Source of the DNA: Amaurobius ferox
Taxonomy: Eukaryota; Arthropoda; Arachnida; Araneae; Amaurobiidae
Assembly: GCA_951213105.1 (NCBI GenBank)
Contig: OX578139.1
Span: 69,127,754-69,191,753, forward strand
Length of the DNA stretch: 64,000 nucleotides
Direction of reading: 5' to 3'
Shown in pieces: positions 23,840 to 35,094 of the stretch. Under the pieces are notes generated by a model that had not been told where the DNA came from, made no database searches, and was given only the letters and a program-made list of their open reading frames with translations. Within the stretch, counting starts at the first letter, position 1, and each line of letters opens with the position of its first letter. The translations under genes and the position numbers were made by a program.

Positions 23840-24458
23840 TTATTGCCTAATTATGCAGGCAATGTTGCAGCAGTACCCAAGAAAAATCGTATTACGTCAC
23901 GTAAAGGAATTTTACTCGAAACAACCGGAATATTACGCAGCATTACTACAAAAGATAAAATAAAGAAATGTATAAAACATATTAAATAGATGAATGAGCA
24001 AAAAGAACATAAAAAGACATTATATATATATATATATATATATATTGTGTGATTATGGTAAGTTAGGATTTTTACCAGGGTAAGAGTTGCAATTTTGTAA
24101 ATGGCAATGAGGGTAAAAGAAGAGGAAACCATTTAACAAATAAGTTTGAATTTCGGAAAATGGAAATTGCTGATGTCTTGATGATGGTTGTGTGTAGTAT
24201 ATAGAGTTATTATAGGTTAATTTCCAGTTTTGTCCCTATTTCTATAGATTTATTATGGTTTCATGCTTGTCTTATGTCCGATTTTATGACGACAATTCGG
24301 GGCATATGCTAATTCATATGCTGGTGTCCGAGAGTATGCCATAGCCTAGTAGCTATAACTATAATCGGGACTAAGAAAAGTTCACAATCGCTCTTCCGCC
24401 AACTTTTTTGGCAATATGAAAGCAATTGCACCTTCCTTCTTTGCAATTTTGTTTTACA
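23840..24458 (+). repeat. Right inverted arm of the PLE composite
   Basis: Inverted counterpart of 21900-22537. It contains an expanded (TA)n at 24023-24046 and ends beside (TA)n at 24461-24479. Confidence 0.8.
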
Positions 24459-25715
24459 CATATATATATATATATATACCCCAGGGACTCCGCCCCTTGG
24501 AACCCCGCAATTTCAATACTCTTTAAATGAGGCAGCTCCGCATACTCTCAATAATTTTCTTCATGACAGTCCTGCATACAAGCCTGTTTTCGGGGCAGAT
24601 AGTGATCATATTGAACATACTATACATTAAACTAAGTTGGGTAAATAGCGTTTTTGCATTAAATGAAATGGAATTTCCTATTAATTTGGTGGTGCCTTAC
24701 AATTTTCTAGTTAAAATTATTTCTGTGTTTCTAATTGCCTCCGAGAAGAGAGTACTAACTTCTAAATTTAGTCGCTAAGGGTGCTGCCTTCATTCTCATC
24801 TGATAGGGTTTGGTCACTTTACTATACTGATACTTCAGTTCTATATATCTAGCTACTATCGTTTATGACTTATTTGTCTTAGATATAACTTTAACGATCA
24901 CCCTCTGTATACTGTGTATTGCCCCTCTATATTAAAAATACTAGGTGCAACCGCCGTCGCTGACCTAATCCTTTGAAAATAGAAATTTTCTGTCAATTCT
25001 AGCACCGAACCTATGGCCTCAAATGATTTGCAATTAGACATGATGTTTAGAATGTATTGTTATGTGTTGCCTCCAGTGGCGGCTCGTGAGGTGAAGCAGG
25101 TGACGTAGGATAAGTTGATCTAAATTTATCGGCTGAATGGGTTGTTATTATTATTATGAGAATTTTTCAGACCCATTTGGCTATTTTTAATATTGTTTCT
25201 GTTTCCTTAAGGGTTTAGGAATGTTTTCAATATTCTAAAATTTGGAATAACATATTTTAGGGAAAATAAAATTTTCTCGATACTATGACAAAGAAATCAT
25301 ATTCTTGTAATTTTCATAATTAGATGAAAAATCAATTATTTTCTTAATATTTGACAACACGTGTGCCAGTAGCGTGATGTGTTTTGGTTATGTTCGTTGT
25401 CGAGGAGGAGGAAGAATTCCGCCGCTGAATCTGCTTCACCCATTTCTGAAGTAACAAGCCGACACTTGTTTCCTCCTATTTTGGTTACAATCGGATAAAA
25501 AGAACGCTGCTGCAATTTCCAAAGAAGTAATGTTTAAATTATTGATTTAAACCTATAGCATGGCTTATAGCATCAAATAATTTGTAATTTGACATGATGA
25601 ATACGTTGCTACGGGCACCTCCAATTTCGGTTACAATCGGGTAAAAATAGAGTTATTGCCATTTCAAAACAAGTAATACTTAATTTAAATTACTGATTTA
25701 AACAAACAAAACGTG
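24459..25715. repeat. Mixed flank with three degenerate direct repeats
   Basis: After the (TA)n tract there is a short GC-rich word 'ccccagggactccgcccctt' (24479-24498). Three diverged blocks follow: around 24995-25075 (atggcctcaaatgatttgca), 25455-25590 and 25610-25705, sharing 'catcaaataatttg', 'ggttacaatcgg' and 'ttactgatttaaac'. The hAT-like word CAGTGGCGGCTCGTG lies at 25074-25088 and CCGCCGCTG at 25418-25426, but the flanks show no 8-bp duplication. Confidence 0.4.
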
Positions 25716-27195
25716 ATTTTTAACACTTTACAACACAGTTGAAAAGTGTTTATGACTTTGTCTGTCTGTCTGCCTGTCTGTCCGTTAGCACGATAACTGC
25801 CGTAAAACTGACTTAATCAAAATGAAATTTTAGTATGTTGTTCAGACGGTCTGTAGGACCTATGGGAATATAAATGAATAATATCACCCAATTAGTTTTT
25901 GATTGAACCCGGGTCGAATAAATGAAATACATTGAGCCCTATGGGACCTAATTTTTCAAACATTTTTTAAGCAAATTTAAAATTCACAAATTGCTTCGAA
26001 AATGTTAGGTAATATTTAAATTGTTCCATAAAATATATAAAAAAAAATTCAGCGAAATATATTCAGTAGTTCTTTAAATAAAAATTAAAATAATAATTAC
26101 ACCTCTTATATGAAACGATCACGTGACCATGATATGAAACGATCACATGACCCACTTCAAAATGATATATGGCATCCATCTTGTTTCAAAATCGCGATTT
26201 TTTTAAGTTCTTTTTAATTCATATTGAGTGTTGTATCCGTCCTAAAACTACTTTATTTTTGCTTAAATTCTGTGCATCTACATGCTTAAACAATGCAAAT
26301 ACAATATATTTGAGTTTACCACTTCAAAATGATATATGTCATCCATATTGTTTCCAATTCGCGATTTTTTTAAGTTCTTTTTAATTCATATTGAGTGTTG
26401 TATCCGTCCTAAAACTACTTTATTTTTGCTTAAATTCTGTGCATCTACATACTTAAACAACGCAAATACAATATATTTGAGTTTAAATGATTATCCAAAT
26501 TTGATTATTTTTACTATTTAGCCTATTTTTCACCTATGTAAAATGTAAACAGCAAAATATGTAGAATGAGTTGTATTAGAATTGCTCTATTTCTTTAAAA
26601 CAAAATAATTTAGTCCATGGAGTCTGAATGAAATTAATGAAATATATGAATGAAATATTAATTGATTTCATAAAGATAAGGACGATTTTTTTCGATGAAG
26701 TTTTAAGCATCGAGTTTAATTACTTGTAGCTCCATGGTTTCCAATTTTTAAATAAAATAAATTATTATAGTATTGTGATGAATGAAATGAATGGGAGAAA
26801 GTTATGAATGAAATCCTGTTTTTATAGAGAGATCCAGGGGTGTTATTTTTTCTATGACGTCATTTGAATTAATTTCAGTTGTTTTCGATGAAGTTTTCAA
26901 ATATAATAAATTATCGTAGTATTGTGATAGTTTTAAAAATATTACCGTGGAATGCATCGCATTTTAAAGATATTTAAACCAGGCAATTTATATTTCAATG
27001 CCGTCATTTGAATGAAGTTCATTTTTTTCAATGAAGGTTTAAGTTTTCACATATAATAAATTAATGTAGTATTGTGATAAGTTTTAAAATATTTCCAAGG
27101 AATGTATTGCATTTTCGACTTTTTTAAATAAAATTGCATTGAAGTTGGAAAGTGTTTCATAATCAATGCTTTAAGCATGATTGATCTTTCTTGTT
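25716..27195 (+). mobile_element. Family A element, copy A4 with internal duplication
   Basis: Same ends as A3 (TTTTTAACACTTTACAACAC ... ATGCTTTAAGCATGATTGAT, then CTTTCTTGTT). A ~168-bp segment beginning CCACTTCAAAATGATATATG occurs twice in tandem (26150 and 26318), which accounts for its greater length. Open frames there are duplicates of each other and not genes. Confidence 0.85.
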
Positions 27196-27440
27196 GATAC
27201 TATATTCAGAACAAGGAACCAGACGTACAGTTCGCAAACGAGATCTTGTGTTGGTAAGTACCAGCGAACAGGGAACAACCCCCCAACGGGCGTATTATGC
27301 CTGCGTAGAGGTGGAACGAATGGACTCGAGAGTTGTGCTCAGAAAGCTCTAGCGAGTAGGAAGGCGAAAACTCCAGAATTGCGAAAAGAGTTACAGGGGT
27401 TGGTGAGCGTTGGTGAGAAAGGGAAGCAGATAAAATAAAA
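27196..27440. other. Less AT-rich patch directly after A4
   Basis: About 240 bp of balanced composition with an 85-codon open frame on + (27181-27438) and a 105-codon one on the other strand. Neither shows a recognisable domain. GTAAGT at 27255-27260 is a perfect splice donor word (TTGTGTTG|GTAAGT). It could be a host exon end, or the flank of a mobile element. Confidence 0.25.
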
Positions 27441-29764
27441 TTTCCACTTAGCAGAGAAAATAAAAAGCTTTTAGACATAATAATATATAGATTTGATTGA
27501 CCGTTTACTTTTATTTCCTGCATATAAGGAATATTTAGCAGATCTTCGCTAAAAATACTTACAAGCCATACATATCCATTCTAATTCTGTTTAATTAAAA
27601 AATTACCATTTTTTTTAGCATCCATTACGTTGCAGTTAAGAATAGCAAAAAAATTTAGCTCTGTCCATTCGATACATATAAAAGTAACAGTAGGCATTGT
27701 TAGAAAAAACTTTTGTTTTTCTGTCTCTGACGGTTTCGTTTACATACTGCAGCAATAGAATTACTGAAAAAAAAGTAAGTAACATAAGTGTTTGAGTATT
27801 TGAGGTAACTGAAGTTGCGCAAAGACGAGTGCATGAGGTAGAAGTTTTGGAAATAGTTTGACTTATTGTATATATTTTACATTGTATTGTAAAACGTTGA
27901 TACCACCAAAACTATTTGTGATATAGAAAGTATTGGTATTAAGAGAAATATGGAACACTTAGAAATAAATATTTGGTGTACTCTAATTTAATATTAACGA
28001 GTGAGTTTAAAAGCATGAATTTAATAAATATTCGATTGTTCAAGTTCAACATGGTTGGAATACTGGCCATCGTGTTGAGTTTTCTACTGCAGGTTTATAC
28101 AAAATTTCACGATTTATGATCATGATTTTTTAAGCTTTTAATATTCAGATAAATTATAATAATATAACTAATGACTTATTCAGTACTCCATTCTTTCTAC
28201 AGTTGGGTTAACCTTAAATTTTTATCATTGTCTTTTATAATTATTTCAATCACGTCGATTTGACTTTTGGGACTGTTCTGTGTGGTCTAAGTTTGCTTTT
28301 GTCTTGAAAAAAGGTTAATTTTGCTGGAACTTGCCTCGTCTTATTGGAATATTTCTGTTACGTTTTGGTATACTACAGCATGTGTATTACGAGTTCTATG
28401 TTTCGGATTGGCTGAGCTGTTCTTCATTCTGCTTTTAATTGGCTTTGAATAATTCTTTAGTTTGCTAATATCTACTTGACAGTTGAATCCACCGTATTGA
28501 GTATATATACTCATCTATTTATTGTACCCAGTCAACTTCTCCAGCAAATGTCACTGAACGAGAAGTTCAAGCGATCCAAGATGATTAGAAACAAAATTAT
28601 CTTGTACAAACCAGTCCCTGCTTCTGTTTACCAGCTTCATCTGAAGCTTTGCTGCCTGTATCAATTTAGAGAGAATCGGTATTGAACAAAAGAAGATTAC
28701 AAATAAGATTTGTATTGTTTCCAGGCACTTTCGTAATGGGGGATCTTTGTATCAAGAGAATCTGTCGCATCATCAAATTTGAATCCAAGTGGATCTTGAG
28801 ATATTACCTCTGGTCGTCAATGAAGCACTGTCCTCACTGGTTCTCCGTGAGAAAGAAAAACGGTTAGTATGCTGTTCAACTTCACGATCCGCCATAACCA
28901 TTTGTTAGACTTCCATATTTTCATGATGAGGACCTTCTCACTTTAACGCTTTATTCTATCTCACATTACAGCAAATTTTTTAAACTTAATAAATTTAAAC
29001 GGGGCCTCTATTCCAATAGTCTTCCGCCACTTAATGGTGTAATCCTATAAGGAATTCTATCCATATTCCCTTATTCATATTTATGTTTACTTCTCTTTAT
29101 ATATATATACTTTTTAAGAATGTTCGTACCCTATAAATATGAGAAACTCACCGTATTCGAACTGTCTGCTTGTCTGTCTGTCCAAATATAACACAAAAAG
29201 TTGAGTTTCGCAAAATTTAATGATTAGCATCTAAAAATAAATTTGTCAATCTCCCCCCCCCCCCCCCAAAAAAAACTGTTAAAATCAGTTAAAATTCAAA
29301 AACAATATTTTTTTTTACATTTATTAATCAGAGACACACACGTTTCTTTCCATTTATTAATAGAGGAAAAGACAGCTTGAATTGATTCAAAATATCAACA
29401 TATTTAATAAACCTGTCTCGATGTTCAATGTTTTGATTAACTGGAAGCATAATTTTCAGTTAATTAAAATTATTCTTAAATAATTAAATGATGGATCATC
29501 TCACGTCTGTGATACAACATAGTATTACTTTTGCAAATAGCCGCAAGTGCATAAGGAATATTCATGTACTTGGACACTGCAAGGACATAAACATCACTGT
29601 CGTGACGAGATAACTTAATCTGGCGTCACTTGTGTGTGTAAATTGTAAAATCTACATTACTCTATAAACTTCTACATTTTTATACATTTATATTTATATT
29701 AATTCCGATCCAGAACCCTTTTGTCTTATGTATATATATTTATCATTTTAAATGCATTTATTTC
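27441..29764. other. AT-rich, with possible small exons; a C-run at 29252
   Basis: At 28015-28104 an ATG opens a 30-odd-codon frame with a hydrophobic stretch (MVGILAIVLSFLLQ) followed by CAG|GTTTAT, which could be a signal-peptide exon and donor. At 28724 'ttgtttccag' could be an acceptor, followed by an open stretch to about 28860. None of this adds up to a recognisable protein. A C15 run followed by A7 at about 29253-29274 may be hard to sequence. Confidence 0.25.
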
Positions 29765-30500
29765 TTGTTCAGTAATTGTGCCCATTTTCATTTAAAATAT
29801 TATTCCCGCACTCACTCGAGGAATCCGCGACCGTTATTTCGAGGTCATATATTTTTCGCCTGCAAAGACGGAAGTTTATGTTCTCTCTGCATGTCTGGGT
29901 TGACGCAAGCTTGTGCAGAGTTTCATTTGAATACATCTACCCTGCAGAAATATCAATGGCTGGAGCTCGACCCTGGGAATTAAAATTGAATGTATGAAGT
30001 TTTTGATTAGTGGAGTGTTGGAAATAGGCTTCTTGGAGGTCCGATTTCTGGCGGGCCCAGAATCGTCCCTTTGCGTATAAAAAGCGAGTGTGGGATTTTT
30101 CTGTGCGCACTCTTTCTTTTCCGACTGACATCTGAGAAACTCACGCTGAGCTCGAGGTTCAACTCCTAAGTCGAGCTGCCGTAGCTTGTGGGTTGAAAGT
30201 GTGGCCAAGACGGGAATTCCCCGACTGCCGGATCCTGATCCTGTCTTCGATTGCCGGACTTCTGTATCAATGGCTGAGAGTCCGAGATCCTTTATTCCTG
30301 AAAGCCAGATGGTTGAGTCCTGCAGCTGAGCGGAACTGTGAATGATACCTGGCCCATGGAGGGCCGTTGCTGGAACCTTGCCTGCAATTTGTGCGTGCCG
30401 CCATTTCCTTTCGGAACTGGGAATGAATTCTCCCCGTGGGTATTTGCGGTTGAAGTAGAGTTTCGTCTCGTCAGAGTGACCTCTCCGAAATTGAGGTAAG
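29765..30500 (+). promoter_or_regulatory. GC-rich promoter-like island with TATA box
   Basis: This is one of the longer non-AT-rich blocks. At about 30076 GCGTATAAAAAGCGAG is a good TATA box, followed by about 400 bp rich in 'cgag', 'gactgcc' and similar words. The block ends at a donor-like AATTGAG|GTAAGA (about 30494). It reads naturally as promoter plus an untranslated first exon. It could equally be the LTR of a retrotransposon (AATAAA at about 30873), though I found no matching second LTR in the window. The 110- and 64-codon minus-strand frames here look incidental. Confidence 0.4.
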
Positions 30501-30956
30501 ACTTTGATCGATTTATGCTGATGTTCGGGCGAAATTGATTGGAACCGAATGATTGGACTTTTCGGCGTGCCTCTATATTAAATCTTCAATACTGCTTAAA
30601 ATTTAAAGTAATCTTAATTATGTTATATTTTAGTTATCTGAAAGATTCCTCGAGTGCTGTGTCTCCCTTGTTTGACCATACCAGTAATTGATCTAAATTA
30701 GAGAATTTAAGGTGTTGTCATGTCATTAATATTTATTTTAACTTGAATATTTGTTCCGGCTAAGAGCCGAGAGAAGCTGATAGTTTAACGGTCCAGTAGT
30801 TCTTGAGGCTGATATAGATTCAGCTACCTTTTTGTTATTCTGTCTGCTAACTCCATATTAATTTTGGCATTTAAATAAAGTAAGAATTTAAACTAAACTT
30901 CTGAGTGTTTATTCAGTGTATTCTGTGTTCTTGAAATTGTATAAAGTGTTTTCAGC

Positions 30957-30980
30957 GGAAGATGACGTCCTTACAAGGTA
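30957..30980 (+). CDS. Possible tiny start-codon exon (MTSLQ...)
   Basis: 'gttttcag' (acceptor-like), then CGGAAG-ATG-ACG-TCC-TTA-CAA-G and GTAAGG (donor-like). This would be a short coding exon downstream of the TATA-bearing island, with a phase-1 end. A possible next exon starts after 'tttctccag' at about 31107; in that phase the frame reads about 35 acidic-to-neutral codons to a TAG at about 31214. No family is recognised. The model rests only on splice-like words. Confidence 0.2.
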
Positions 30981-31214
30981 AGGGTTTTGAAGTCTTGTTT
31001 TGGGTTTGTTTTTGTTAGGATACAGGTCATCGGTGAGTTTTACTCACTGACGGGAAGTGTGTTTCAAACCTGGGTATTTAAAAATTGGAGAAAGTTAGAT
31101 TTCTCCAGTCTGCAGTGTCGAGCGAAATCCCGCTGCGATATCACTACGAACACAACTTGAAGAAGATAATCTTGAAGTCGACTTTTGTACTATTTACAAT
31201 ATGTGTATTTAGGA

Positions 31215-31927
31215 AAAGGAAAAATAAAAAGTATCTCACCACTCCCAAATTTAATAGTGACAACATAAGAATTTTAAATTGTGTAAAATACAAATCCATT
31301 ATAAATGTTTACATATACTTAATATATTCAGTTATAAATAGATATTTAAATATAATTTTTAATTTCATTCCCAACACATTCATTTCAGATTATATTTTTC
31401 TTAAAATAAACATTACCTGCAGCTAATAGAACTCCTTTACAACTTTCATAATAAATTTTCGCAAAGCATGATGAATTTATATTACGCATTCATATAGGAG
31501 AAATATGTTCGCATATTCTATTTTTACATAAAAATTTAACATCAACCTATTTTTCCTATGAATAGGAAGAAAATATGAATAGAAAGTGTATTCAATCATA
31601 TCAGTCACGCTTTATGTAACGTTATGACAAGCTTTAGGCGAATATACTGCTATGTTTATGCGAATAAATTAGTTCCTTTGTTATGAAAACTTTACTGCGT
31701 TCGTGTAGAAAATGTTTTAGTCATAGCTTGTATATGTTTATAAGAATAGAAAATATGTTATTGGAGAAATACAGTATTTTATTGAACTGATGTTATTATA
31801 CATTTAATAGTTATAAAAGCTGGGCATTCTTTAGTCCTTATTTTAAAAGCTTAACGAAAGATTTTGTGCTATGTAAATAGGCATTCAGAAAATATGTATT
31901 ACACATCATTGGATATATTTATACAAT
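31215..31927. other. AT-rich, no feature seen
   Basis: High A+T with short open frames only. No terminal repeats or RNA-like boxes are seen. Confidence 0.4.
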
Positions 31928-32033
31928 GATATATATATATAGATATGTATATATATATATATATGTATGTATATATATGTATATATATATGTATATATAT
32001 ATTTATATATATATATATATATGTGTATATATA
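31928..32033. repeat. (TA)n/(TATG)n microsatellite
   Basis: About 100 bp of TA with interspersed GTA. It abuts the terminal sequence of the Tc1 remnant. Confidence 0.9.
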
Positions 32034-33148
32034 CACTCTTTTGCAAAAAAACGAAGCACCATGTAGAAAGGGGCTGTTTTTATTGAAATCAAATATGCGT
32101 ACAGCTCATACACAGATAATGACATTATTACAAAATCAAGGCCACACGACCCATCAAAGGTTAGCAATTGCACATTGAATTTTAAAATCAGTATTTGGTG
32201 AAACCCCCCCGTGGCGGCAATGCATGCTTGTATACGTCTAGGTAAGAAGTGATAAAGTTTCCTAATGTCATCCTGCGATAGATTTTGCCAGGCATTCCGC
32301 AATTGTTGCTCCAGATCAGCAACATTTCGGGGTGTCCGAATTTAGCGGCTCAGCATGTCCCATACATGCTCAATTGGCTAAAGATCTGGTGACCTTGCTG
32401 ACCAATGAACAGTATAAAACAGCACGGAGACAGTCCACAGATATGCGAGCCGTATGTAGTGTGGCATTATCTTGTTGGAAAATGACCCCAGAATGACGTA
32501 CCATGAAGGGTAACGCAAACGGTCGCAGGATTTCATCGACATATCGTTGAGCTTTTAAAGTTGTATACAGGATGACTAGGGGCGACCTGCTGCCGTAACA
32601 GATTGTACCCCACATCATCACACCAGGTATAATGGCTGTGTACTTGTGTAAAACAAAGGCTGATTAGGACCGCCGGCCCTGGCGCCTCCACACATGTACC
32701 CAATGATCTCCTACTAAAAGGCTGAAGCGTGATTCATCGCTGAACACTATGGGATGCCAATCTGAGGGCAGCCATGATTCTCGGCTACGACACCACTCCA
32801 AACGACTCTGTCGATGTTGTGAGGTTTAGACAGACGTCCTAAAGGCCGCCGTGAGCGTAACCCCACCTCAACCAAGCGCCGTGAAATGGTGGATGGTACC
32901 ACGGGTGGTATGAAAGAGTCTGTAGCACGTTGGATGGCGGATTATGATGCCATTGGGCCAGTTCGGGCCTGTCGCACAGTCATCCGATCTTGCCTCGCAT
33001 TCGTGCACCTTGGCGTTTCACAGCCTTATCTCCGCCGATGAGTTCCTTGCAGCAACCATTGCTTCCAGAACCTTTGCACAGCAGTGTTCATTCGGTGCAA
33101 GTGACGGCCTGTTGCTCGGTATGGCCAGGCAGATTCACGCATCCTGAT
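32034..33148 (-). pseudogene. Tc1-type transposase, frameshifted, N-terminus truncated
   Basis: Cut-and-paste DNA transposase of the Tc1 group, decayed. In minus-strand order: a helix-turn-helix remnant (RFWKQWLLQGT..R, ~33090-33020), RQARTGP and a VPSTISRRLVEVGL block, the first catalytic Asp in VFSDESRFSL (~32750), MMWGTICYGSRSPL (32621 down), the second Asp in FQQDNATLHTA, and the catalytic Glu in PIEHVWDM (~32370-32340). The C-terminus is NLSQDDIRKLYHFLPRRIQA (~32270-32210), ending near IAATGG. Frames change several times and a stop lies in the PDL*PIE block. A terminal-repeat-like CACTCTTTTGCAAAAAAACG lies at 32035. The other end is lost at a (TA)n tract (33149). Confidence 0.85.
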
Positions 33149-33166
33149 TATATATATATATATATA
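33149..33166. repeat. (TA)n microsatellite between Tc1 and mariner
   Basis: Short TA tract where the Tc1 sequence ends and the mariner terminal repeat begins. Confidence 0.8.
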
Positions 33167-33168
33167 CA

Positions 33169-34428
33169 TATCAGACTCAATAAGTCTCCGGTCTAACTAA
33201 GAAAAACAATTTTTTTTTTGAAAATTCGACTTTATTCGTCAACATACTCTCTTCAAGAGTGATACATTCATTCCAATGCTCCTCTAACTTTTCGATACCT
33301 TTTTTGTAGAACGATTTGTCTTTGCTCTCAAAATAGGCCTCAGTTTCGGCAATTCTTCATTTGAGCCAAATTTCTTTACCTGGAGCATCTTTTTGATGTC
33401 TGCAAAAAGCCAGTAGTCGCTGGGGGCCAGATCTGGAGAATACGGTGGGTGTGGAAGCAATTTGAAGCGTAATTCATATAATTTAACCATCGTTTTCATC
33501 GACTTGTGACACTGGACATTGTCTTGGAGAAGCACCTTTTTCTTTTGCATGTGAGGCCGTTTTTTCTTGATTTCTACACTCAATCGATCCAATAATGTCA
33601 TATAATATTCGCTATTGATAGTTTTACCTTTCTCAAGATAGTCGATGAACAAAATACGGATGCCATAACCTTGCCAGCTGATTTTTGGGTTTTGGTCGCT
33701 TTGGATGACTTTCACCGGCTGCTGTCCACTCAGCTGACGATCTTTTTGATTCAGGTGTCTAGTAATGGATCCATGTTTCATCCATTGTCACATACAGATG
33801 CAAGAAATCCTTATCTCGCTTGAACAGCTCCAATCAGCGCTCTGAATCGTCGACACGTTGTTGTTTTTGGTCCGGTGTGAGCAAACGCGGCACCCACTTC
33901 GAAAGCAACTTACGCATGCTCAAATTTTCGTGTAAAATTGTAAACACACTACCTTCTGATATCTTTAAGGTGTCAGCTATCTCACGCAACTTTACTTTAC
34001 GGTCTTTCAAACTATTTTGTGGACTTTTTTTATGTTTTCCGGAACAACTGCCAATTTGGGGCGACCAGAGCTTTCAGCATCATAGGTGTTTGTACGACCA
34101 CGTTTAAATTCAGCATACCAGTCAATAAGAGTGGATTTCCCTGGTGCAGAGTCTCCATAACGCTTATCAAGCCACTGTTTAGCTTCAACAGTATTTTTCC
34201 CCCTATCAAAAAACAATGTTTAATCAACACACGAAATTATTTTTTATCCATTGTTTTGAAAATTACAAAACTGAGGTCACTAAAACCACTGTAACCTATA
34301 AGCTAATTGTCAGAATGTCATGAAATTTTGACACGTGTCGTTAAAAGGTTGGTACTATCCAGAAATCATATGGGTCTGTCAACAGTGTTGCCATATATGT
34401 TTCAGACCGGAAACTTATTGAGTGAAGT
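33169..34428 (-). mobile_element. Mariner element, both ends present
   Basis: The terminal inverted repeats share ACTCAATAAGT.TCCGGTCT: left 33175-33196, right as the reverse complement at 34402-34423. Length is close to the usual 1.3 kb of mariners. Flanks on both sides are TA-rich, so the TA target duplication cannot be resolved. Right flank: (TA)n at 34434-34485. Confidence 0.85.
33245..34216 (-). pseudogene. Mariner transposase (DD34D type), frameshifted
   Basis: In minus-strand order: NTVEAKQWLDKRYGDSAPGK with STLIDWYAEFKRGRT (helix-turn-helix, 34200-34090), GRPKLAVVPENIKKVHKIV (to ~34007), VTMDETWIHY with the first Asp (~33795), LFIDYLEKGKTIN, LLQDNVQCHKS with the second Asp (~33530), and YSPDLAPSDYWLFAD with the third (~33430). 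All three catalytic aspartates of the D,D34D signature are still legible. A stop follows WIHY, and frameshifts lie between the N-terminal and central parts and near the C-terminus (after FGSNEEL). An intact protein would cut and join at TA sites in the nucleus; this one cannot be translated whole. Confidence 0.9.
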
Positions 34429-34430
34429 GT

Positions 34431-34433
<3 letters not shown>

Positions 34434-34485
<52 letters not shown>
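34434..34485. repeat. (TA)n microsatellite
   Basis: About 50 bp of TA next to the mariner right end. Confidence 0.9.
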
Positions 34486-34487
<2 letters not shown>

Positions 34488-35094
34488 ACAGAGACCCTCT
34501 GTGCTAGGGGTTGCTGTTGAGCGACGCAAAGATTGGTTATCTGGAGAGGGTGACGTCAGCAGACTTACATTCATCAACGATAAATATTTGTTTTAGTGTT
34601 TACTGTGGTGCACAAAAGAAAATAGAACATTATTGTTTAATATAATACTGCTGAATTGTTAAATTATACTTAATATACATAGCCGTAAATTAGTACATAG
34701 TGGAACTCATTATTAATATATACATTGCATTGTTTTGCCGCTGATAACCCTCCAATTATTTATCTTTCGAACGAGTTCTGTAAAAGAATATTAATTAATT
34801 TAATACTAAATTCATTGCACCATTTTAACTTTAACAATAAATCATGTATTAACAACATAAAATACTTATTGAATTCATTACACAATTATTCATATCATTT
34901 CGGCGGAGAGAGACAGTGTGGGACCATTATTAAAATTATGTAAAATATATTTAAAACCTGGTACATTTTTGAGGGACACATACCTTCAAGGCTCTCTTGA
35001 CTTGGTCACCAGTACGTATTTTGCTGATCACATTGTACTGCTGGCTAGGTTTTAATATCGAACACTTCTGGAATACCAATATCTCCGTTCTTAT
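34486..35094. other. No gene recognised
   Basis: 34487-34575 is less AT-rich (cagagaccctctgtgctagg ... gagggtgacgtcag) and may be a remnant of an element end. The rest is AT-rich. Confidence 0.3.

Larger units (their letters stand above)
21900..24458 (+). mobile_element. Composite Penelope-like element with inverted arms
   Basis: A broken reverse transcriptase core (22820-23831) is enclosed by two inverted arms of ~620-640 bp: 21900-22537, and 23840-24458 in the opposite sense. Both outer ends approach (TA)n tracts (21741-21810; 24461-24479). Published descriptions of Penelope-like elements of the Naiad clade include complex inverted partial copies and a bias for microsatellite targets, which fits. 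I saw no GIY-YIG endonuclease, so the clade assignment is an inference. Confidence 0.55.

Noticed and set aside
25074..25426. Second hAT MITE (CAGTGGCGG ... CCGCCGCTG)
   Set aside because: Only ~9 bp of terminal match, and the 8-bp flanks (gttgcctc / aatctgct) differ, so there is no target duplication.
28476..28867. Two adjacent short frames as a split gene
   Set aside because: No recognisable protein, and the splice words are weak; kept only as a remark in the flanking entry.
29876..30208. 110-codon minus-strand frame in the GC-rich island
   Set aside because: No domain; the island has promoter-like features on the other strand and GC-rich DNA has fewer stops by chance.
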